Below are positions 59,146-64,000 of a stretch of 64,000 bases of DNA, in pieces. Origin of the DNA: Streptomyces sp. NBC_01439. GTDB taxonomy: Bacteria; Actinomycetota; Actinomycetes; Streptomycetales; Streptomycetaceae. The notes beneath the pieces were generated by a model. The model had not been told where the DNA came from. It searched no databases and worked only from the letters and a program-made list of their open reading frames with translations. Every line of letters starts with the position of its first letter. Position 1 is the stretch's first letter. The position numbers were made by a program, and so were the translations under genes. The DNA is taken from assembly GCF_036227605.1 (NCBI RefSeq), contig NZ_CP109487.1:8481001-8545000 (forward strand), given 5' to 3'.

Positions 59146-59223
59146 GCCGGGGAGGGTGCGGGCGCCGGGTGGTGGACGGCAAACCTTGTTGCCGTTTCCG
59201 GGACGGCCGGGTGCAATGTCCGG

Positions 59224-59811
59224 ATGGACGACAAGCCAACCCCCCACCAGGCGGTCCTCGACGAGGTCGCCCCCCGGCTCAGACGGCTGCGCGCCCGGCG
59301 CGGTCTCACCCTGGCCGCGCTCTCCGAGACGACCGGCATCTCGAAGAGCACCCTGTCCCGGCTGGAGTCGGGGCAGCGCCGCCCCAGCCTGGAACTGCTG
59401 CTGCCGCTCGCGGCCGCGTACCAAGTGCCCCTGGACGGCCTGGTGGGCGCTCCCGAAGTGGGGGATCCCCGGGTCCGGCTGACCCCTCGCACCCTCCCGA
59501 ACGGCGGCACGGCCGTCCCGCTGACCCGGGGCCCCGGCCCCCTCCAGGCCTACAAGATGCTCATCCCGGACCGGGGCGGCGAGCCGGATCCGCGGACGCA
59601 CGAGGGCTACGAGTGGCTGTACGTGCTGGAGGGCCGGCTGCGCCTCGTCCTCGCCGAGCACGACCTGGTCCTCGGTCCCGGTGAGGCCGCCGAGTTCGAC
59701 ACCCGGCTGCCCCACTGGTTCAGCAGCGCGGACGGGCGGCCGGTGGAGATCCTCAGCCTGTTCGGGCGGCAGGGCGAGCGGATGCACGTCCGGGCGAAGC
59801 CCCGCGCGTGA
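59224..59811 (+). CDS. XRE-family regulator with C-terminal cupin
   Basis: 195 residues. HTH: RLRRLRARRGLTLAALSETT, GISKSTLSRLESGQRRPSLE. Cupin domain from about 110: HEGYEWLYVLEGRLRLVLAE, LVLGPGEAAEFDTRLPHWFS; the motif-1 histidines are partly replaced (HEGYEWLYV), so a metal may or may not bind. Small-ligand-sensing repressor type (PuuR/SutR-like). 78 bases from the divergent MFS exporter gene, which is its likely target. Confidence 0.88.
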   Translation: MDDKPTPHQAVLDEVAPRLRRLRARRGLTLAALSETTGISKSTLSRLESGQRRPSLELLLPLAAAYQVPLDGLVGAPEVGDPRVRLTPRTLPNGGTAVPLTRGPGPLQAYKMLIPDRGGEPDPRTHEGYEWLYVLEGRLRLVLAEHDLVLGPGEAAEFDTRLPHWFSSADGRPVEILSLFGRQGERMHVRAKPRA

Positions 59812-59995
59812 CGGCAGGGGCAGGTGTGCGGGCCGGCGCACTTTCGCATCCGATACGTCAAGTGGGATGAATCGAGCCGTGAATCGCTCTAGGGTGCGCC
59901 CTTAGGCACGGTCGTGGACTGCTGTTCGGTGGTTTTCGGCCATGGCTCATCCGGCCGCACCCTACGGCCGTACCGCACACCGAACTGGGGGATTC

Positions 59996-62728
59996 ATGCG
60001 TAGATCCCGAGGGGCGGCGGCCGCGCTCGCCCTGTCCCTGGCCACCACCGCCCTGGGGGTGGGCCTCGGCCTCGCCCCGCAGGCGGCCGCGGTCACCCCG
60101 CCCGTCGCGTTCACCGCCGACCCGCTGGCCACCTGGCAGCCCGACGGGGTCGTCTGGGCCCTCGCCGAAGCGGCCGGCCAGGTCTTCGTCGGCGGCACCT
60201 TCTCCACCGTGCGTCCGCCCGAGGGAGGATCCGGAAACGAGAAGTCGGCCGTGAACTTCGTCGCGCTCGACGCCGCGACCGGCGCCCCGACCTCCTGCGA
60301 GCTGTCCTTCACCGTCGCCTCGGGCAGCGCCACGGTCCGCGCGCTCACCCTCTCGCCGGACAAGACGACCCTGTACGTCGGCGGCTACTTCGGGGCCGTC
60401 AACGGCACCCCCGTCTCCAGCCTCGCCGCCGTCGACGTGGCGAGCTGCACGGTGAAACAGGGCTTCCGGCCGGCCTTCGCGGCCACCGTGCGCGCCCTCG
60501 CCGTCACCGGCGACACCGTCTACGCGGGCGGCGACTTCCTCAGCGTCGCCGGCCAGCCGCGCCAGCGCTTCGCCGCCGTCGGCGCGGCCGACGGCGCGCT
60601 GAAGCCCTTCACCGCCGACGCCGACGAACCCGGCCGCGCCGTCGAGGTCACCCCGGACGGCGACCACGTGATCCTCGGCGGCGACTTCTTCACCGTCAAC
60701 GGTACGAACACCCACGCGCTGGCCGTCGTCGACGCGACGAGCGGCGCGCTCACCAAGTCCTACGCCGGATTCATCGAGACCAACTCCGTGGTCAAGGACA
60801 TCGCGACCGACGCCACCGGCTTCTACACCGCCAACGAGGGCACGGGCGGCGGGGTCTTCGACGGCCGGATCGCCCTCAACCTAGGCGACTTCGGCCAGCG
60901 CTGGCGCGACACCTGCCTCGGCGCCACCCAGGCCGTCCTGCCGTACCAGAGCGTGCTCTACAGCGCCTCGCACGCGCACGACTGCTCCAGCGTCGGCGAG
61001 TTCCCCGACGGGCAGCGCCACCACCTGCTCGCCCAGCCCACCACCGGGACCGGCAAGCTCGGCTGGGCCCCCGACACCAACGACGGCATCGGCGAGGGCA
61101 TCGGGCCGCGCGTGATGACCGTGGGCTCCAAGGGCGGCGTCCAGTACCTGTGGGTCGGCGGGGAGTTCACCACCGTCAACGGTGCGCCGCAGCAGAGCCT
61201 GACCCGGTTCGCCTCCACCGGGGACACCGGCGCACCCACCGTGCCCGTGGCCAGCGCGGTCAGCTTCCGGCCCGGTGAGGTCCAGGTGCGCTGGCGCACC
61301 AGCCTCGACCTCGACGACAGCGCGCTGACCTACCGGATCTACCGCAACGGGGCCGCCACCCCCCTCGCCACGGTGACCGCCGACTCGCTGTTCTTCAAGC
61401 GGCCGCAGGCCTCCTGGACCGACACCACCGCGGCGGCGGGCCAGTTGTACACCTACCGGGTGACGGCCACCGACGCGGCCGGCAACACCAGCGCCCCGTC
61501 CGCCACGGCGAGCGTGACCGTACCGACCTCGGTGGAGGGCTACCCGAACCAGGTCCGCACCGACGGCGCCCAGCAGTACTGGCGCTACGACGAGTCGGCC
61601 CTGCCCTTCGTCGCCGATTCCTCGGCCGGCGGCAACCGGAGCGGCACGCACCTGAACGCCCCCGCGCTGCGGCAGACGCCCGGCGCGGTCTCCGGCGCGA
61701 GCACGGCGATCGGCTTCAACGGCACGGACACCCAGGTGTACGGGGACGTGCGGCAGAGCGTGGGCAGCACCTACACCATCGAGACCTGGTTCAAGACCGA
61801 CACCACCCGGGGCGGCAAGCTCGTCGGCTTCGGGAACAACCAGAACCGCGGCAGCAATCAGTACGACAAGCACATCTACATGACAAACAATGGCCGGCTG
61901 GTCTACGGCGTCTACACCGGAGCCACCCGCACCATCACCACCCCGGGCTCCTACAACGACAACCAGTGGCACCACGTTGTCGCCACCCAGGGTCCCGGCG
62001 GGATGACCCTCTACGTGGACGGCGTCCAGAGGGGCACCCTCGCCGTCACCACCCACGAGAACTTCTCGGGCTACTGGCACGCCGGCGGCGACAGCCTCGG
62101 CGGCTGGCCCGACCGTCCCACGAGCGAGTACTGGGCGGGCCGGCTCGACGAGACCGCCGTCTACCCCACGGTCCTCAGCGCGGCGCAGGTCCAGAACCAC
62201 TACGCCCTCGCCACCGCCCCGGCCGACTCGGTGGTCCAGGTGCCCGCCACGGAGGACACCTACGCCAACGCGGGTGCGCCCGCCACCAACTACGGCACCT
62301 CGGGATCGCTCGCGGTGCGCGGCACCTCCTTCTACGCGAGCTACCTGCGCTTCGACCTGCCCGCCGCACCCGCCGGCACGGTGCTGAAGTCGGCCGTGCT
62401 CAGCGTGAAGACGAGCACGCAGAGCGGCGCCGGCACCACGGACACCGTCTCGGTCCTCCCGGTCACCGGTTCCTGGAGCGAAGCCGGGACGACGTACAAC
62501 AACCGTCCCGCGCTGGGCGGTCCGGCGCTCGGCACCTTCGCCGCGATTCCGGACGGTTCGGCGGTGCACACCACCGGGCTGACCACCGCGGGCGTCGCGG
62601 CGGCGCTCGGCAGCAGCTACGGCCTGGCGCTCAGCAGCACCGGTACGGACGCCCTGTGGTTGTGGTCCTCCGAGGCGCAGGCGAACGAAGGGACGCCGCA
62701 GCTGACGCTGACCTTCGGCGCACCGTGA
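59996..62728 (+). CDS. large secreted beta-propeller/Fn3/LamG/DNRLRE protein
   Basis: 910 residues from ATG at 59996 after CTGGGGGATTC. Signal peptide AALALSLATTALGVGLGLAP, cleavage near AAA-VT. Order: beta-propeller of repeated blades with GGxFxxV (FVGGTFSTV, YVGGYFGAV, YAGGDFLSVAG, LGGDFFTVNG, WVGGEFTTVNG) to about 415; Fn3 domain (VQVRWRTSLDLDDSALTYRI, YTYRVTATDAAGNTSAP) to about 510; LamG jelly roll (YTIETWFKTDTTRGGKLVGF, WHHVVATQGPGGMTLYVDGV) to about 740; C-terminal DNRLRE domain (EDTYANAGAPATNYGTSGSL, YLRFDLPAAPAGT). Probably binds sugars or wall material outside the cell. No catalytic motif seen. Confidence 0.87.
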   Translation: MRRSRGAAAALALSLATTALGVGLGLAPQAAAVTPPVAFTADPLATWQPDGVVWALAEAAGQVFVGGTFSTVRPPEGGSGNEKSAVNFVALDAATGAPTSCELSFTVASGSATVRALTLSPDKTTLYVGGYFGAVNGTPVSSLAAVDVASCTVKQGFRPAFAATVRALAVTGDTVYAGGDFLSVAGQPRQRFAAVGAADGALKPFTADADEPGRAVEVTPDGDHVILGGDFFTVNGTNTHALAVVDATSGALTKSYAGFIETNSVVKDIATDATGFYTANEGTGGGVFDGRIALNLGDFGQRWRDTCLGATQAVLPYQSVLYSASHAHDCSSVGEFPDGQRHHLLAQPTTGTGKLGWAPDTNDGIGEGIGPRVMTVGSKGGVQYLWVGGEFTTVNGAPQQSLTRFASTGDTGAPTVPVASAVSFRPGEVQVRWRTSLDLDDSALTYRIYRNGAATPLATVTADSLFFKRPQASWTDTTAAAGQLYTYRVTATDAAGNTSAPSATASVTVPTSVEGYPNQVRTDGAQQYWRYDESALPFVADSSAGGNRSGTHLNAPALRQTPGAVSGASTAIGFNGTDTQVYGDVRQSVGSTYTIETWFKTDTTRGGKLVGFGNNQNRGSNQYDKHIYMTNNGRLVYGVYTGATRTITTPGSYNDNQWHHVVATQGPGGMTLYVDGVQRGTLAVTTHENFSGYWHAGGDSLGGWPDRPTSEYWAGRLDETAVYPTVLSAAQVQNHYALATAPADSVVQVPATEDTYANAGAPATNYGTSGSLAVRGTSFYASYLRFDLPAAPAGTVLKSAVLSVKTSTQSGAGTTDTVSVLPVTGSWSEAGTTYNNRPALGGPALGTFAAIPDGSAVHTTGLTTAGVAAALGSSYGLALSSTGTDALWLWSSEAQANEGTPQLTLTFGAP

Positions 62729-62747
62729 CCTGACCGTCCCGTGAACC

Positions 62748-62787
62748 AGGGGGCGCGAGGCGGCCTTCGGGCCGTCCCGCGCCCCCT
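62748..62787 (+). terminator. strong terminator with TTCG tetraloop
   Basis: AGGGGGCGCG (62748-62757) pairs with CGCGCCCCCT (62778-62787), and CGGCC-TTCG-GGCCG (62761-62774) closes the top; the AGG/TCC between them pair with one mismatch and one G-U. About 18 base pairs in all, 19 bases after the stop codon, and convergent with the DUF6493 gene end. Confidence 0.85.
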
Positions 62788-62847
62788 CCCGCATCAGCCG
62801 CGCGCGTCCACCACGGCGAGGAGCCCCTCCCCCGCCGGTGGACCCGT

Positions 62848-64000
62848 TCAGTTGCCCGTGGCGGGAGCCCCCTCGTTGCGGCGGAGGGCGTCGCGCAGCC
62901 GGACGGCCTGGGTGACCAGGCGCGAGGTGCCGCCCCGGGCCGCGACGGCGGCGAGCCCGGCCGGTTCGGGCGCCGCCGCCCCACACCGTTCCGCGCACTC
63001 GGCGGCCGTCGACAGCAGGTCCCCGGCACCACGGGGATCGGCCGTCCTGGTGAGCAGCGCGGGCAGCGAGTGGTCCAGTACGGCCCAGGTCGTCGCGTAC
63101 GCGCCCGTCGCGGCGAGGGTGCGCAGCGAGTCGGCGAGCCGGGTGGGCTTGACCGTCCCCAGGGTGATCAGTTCGGCCAGGTCGCACCCGAGACGTACGG
63201 TGTCCAGCTCGCCCCGGGCGGTGAGGGTGAGGAGCGCGTCCACGGCCCGCAGCCGGTCCTCGGGGTGCCGGGCGCCGAGCCCGCTGGCCACCGCCAGGTG
63301 CAGGGCCGGGCCGGCCGGTCCACCGGCCGCGGCGAGCAGGGGCAGCGCGGTGGTCGCCTCCCGCGCTTCGCTGACGGCACCGGCCGTGACCGCCGGGAGG
63401 CACCAGGCGGCCAGGGCCTCCCGGTCCTCGGGCAGGACCGCGATCAGCGACGCGTCGGCGCGGCCGTCCCAGCAGCGGTCGGCCGCCTTGCGCTCCCTCG
63501 CCAGTTCGTGGAACGGGTGCGGGAACTCGCGCACCACGGTGATGCGCTGCTCCGTGTCCAGTACGAGGCGCGCCGGCGTTTCGCCGCCCCACCGGTGCCA
63601 CACCGTCGGCGCGGTACGCCGGGTGACGGCCACGGGCCGGCCGGCGTCGCCGAGCCAGGCGGCCAGCCGGTCGCCGGCGGGCGTGCCGAGCGCGGCGGCC
63701 TCGGGGACAACGGAGGCGTCGCGGCGGACCCGCAGCAGGGCCTGCGCGAAGTCCGCGGGCCCGGGCTCCGCACCGAGGCGCCCGTACTCGACCAGGCGGG
63801 CGACCAGCACGCGGGGGTCCAGCGAACCCGTCTCCACGGTGGGCGTGGCGAGGAGGAAGGGCGCCGGCCGGGACCCGATGCGCCGCGCGGCCTCGACCAC
63901 GCGCGCACGGGTGGCGGCGCCGGTCGCGGTGTGGTGACAGTCGATGCGCCAGGACCCGGGGGCCGGCTGCGGCGTGCCCGTCGGCGACGCGTCCAGGACG
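62848..64000 (-). CDS. DUF6493-like protein, C-terminal part, cut by right window edge
   Basis: Reverse-strand frame open from the right edge to a stop at 62848 (383 codons visible). Leading visible residues LDASPTGTPQPAPGSWRIDC then HHTATGAATRARVVEAARRI; continues with SLDPRVLVARLVEYGRLGAE and LHLAVASGLGARHPEDRLRA, VDALLTLTARGELDTVRLG. The helical, HEAT-like second half and size fit the large Streptomyces DUF6493 proteins; function unknown. GTG codons inside (for example at 63900) are possible starts only if the visible upstream part is not coding, which its codon bias makes unlikely. Confidence 0.72.
   Translation of the reverse strand, partial: VLDASPTGTPQPAPGSWRIDCHHTATGAATRARVVEAARRIGSRPAPFLLATPTVETGSLDPRVLVARLVEYGRLGAEPGPADFAQALLRVRRDASVVPEAAALGTPAGDRLAAWLGDAGRPVAVTRRTAPTVWHRWGGETPARLVLDTEQRITVVREFPHPFHELARERKAADRCWDGRADASLIAVLPEDREALAAWCLPAVTAGAVSEAREATTALPLLAAAGGPAGPALHLAVASGLGARHPEDRLRAVDALLTLTARGELDTVRLGCDLAELITLGTVKPTRLADSLRTLAATGAYATTWAVLDHSLPALLTRTADPRGAGDLLSTAAECAERCGAAAPEPAGLAAVAARGGTSRLVTQAVRLRDALRRNEGAPATGN

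Overview
The window is chromosomal DNA of a Streptomyces or very close relative. Base composition is very high in G+C, coding frames end almost every codon in G or C, starts are often GTG, and in-frame TTA leucine codons are rare. Family content agrees: NsdA/NsdB-type regulator, DUF397, Streptomyces subtilisin inhibitor, mycothiol-dependent maleylpyruvate-isomerase family protein, PucR, SpoIIE-type PP2C phosphatase, DUF6493. I see no rRNA, tRNA or CRISPR array. About 55 protein genes are supported; both outermost genes are cut by the window edges.

Layout. 1-2943: cut GNAT gene, GFA-type zinc protein, a frameshifted HIT pseudogene and a protein with three Nudix domains. 3350-14397: CoA-thioester metabolism set (two acyl-CoA synthetases, a PaaK-type ligase, crotonase, DUF35 OB-fold protein, two degenerate thiolases) around a divergent promoter that carries a KstR-like site and a second palindrome. 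The same second palindrome recurs upstream of a KstD-like flavoprotein at 20248-22044, so these loci look like one steroid- or terpenoid-like regulon. 14531-25544: small conserved genes, an ATPase regulator of LAL type without its HTH, YjbR, a phosphotransferase and the NsdA/B-type regulator. 25702-27129: PAS-PP2C phosphatase.

27618-31954: a two-subunit molybdenum hydroxylase operon split exactly at the large-subunit stop codon by two mobile elements, a 183-bp MITE and a 1442-bp IS701-family element. They share the target CTAG, which occurs three times; removing both restores a tight operon. 31965-37739: MerR-methyltransferase fusion, KimA-like permease, PucR, TetR with a 20-bp operator, DUF6461. 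37864-40492: an HTH-only IclR protein followed by three Roadblock/LC7 proteins and a winged-helix-like partner with no GTPase; this is the best candidate here for an undescribed system. 40688-44266: a GT2-TagF wall-polymer enzyme.

44392-64000: sirtuin, an ATP-grasp/GNAT pair, protease inhibitor, a MacB-type ABC exporter, a LysR/NmrA/darcynin locus, a secreted GH5 enzyme, an MFS exporter whose frame has lost its stop, an XRE-cupin regulator, a large secreted LamG/DNRLRE protein and the end of a DUF6493 gene. Five genes carry in-frame TTA codons (phosphotransferase, PP2C phosphatase, LC7-operon partner, protease inhibitor, GH5 enzyme), suggesting bldA-timed expression of a developmental or secreted subset.
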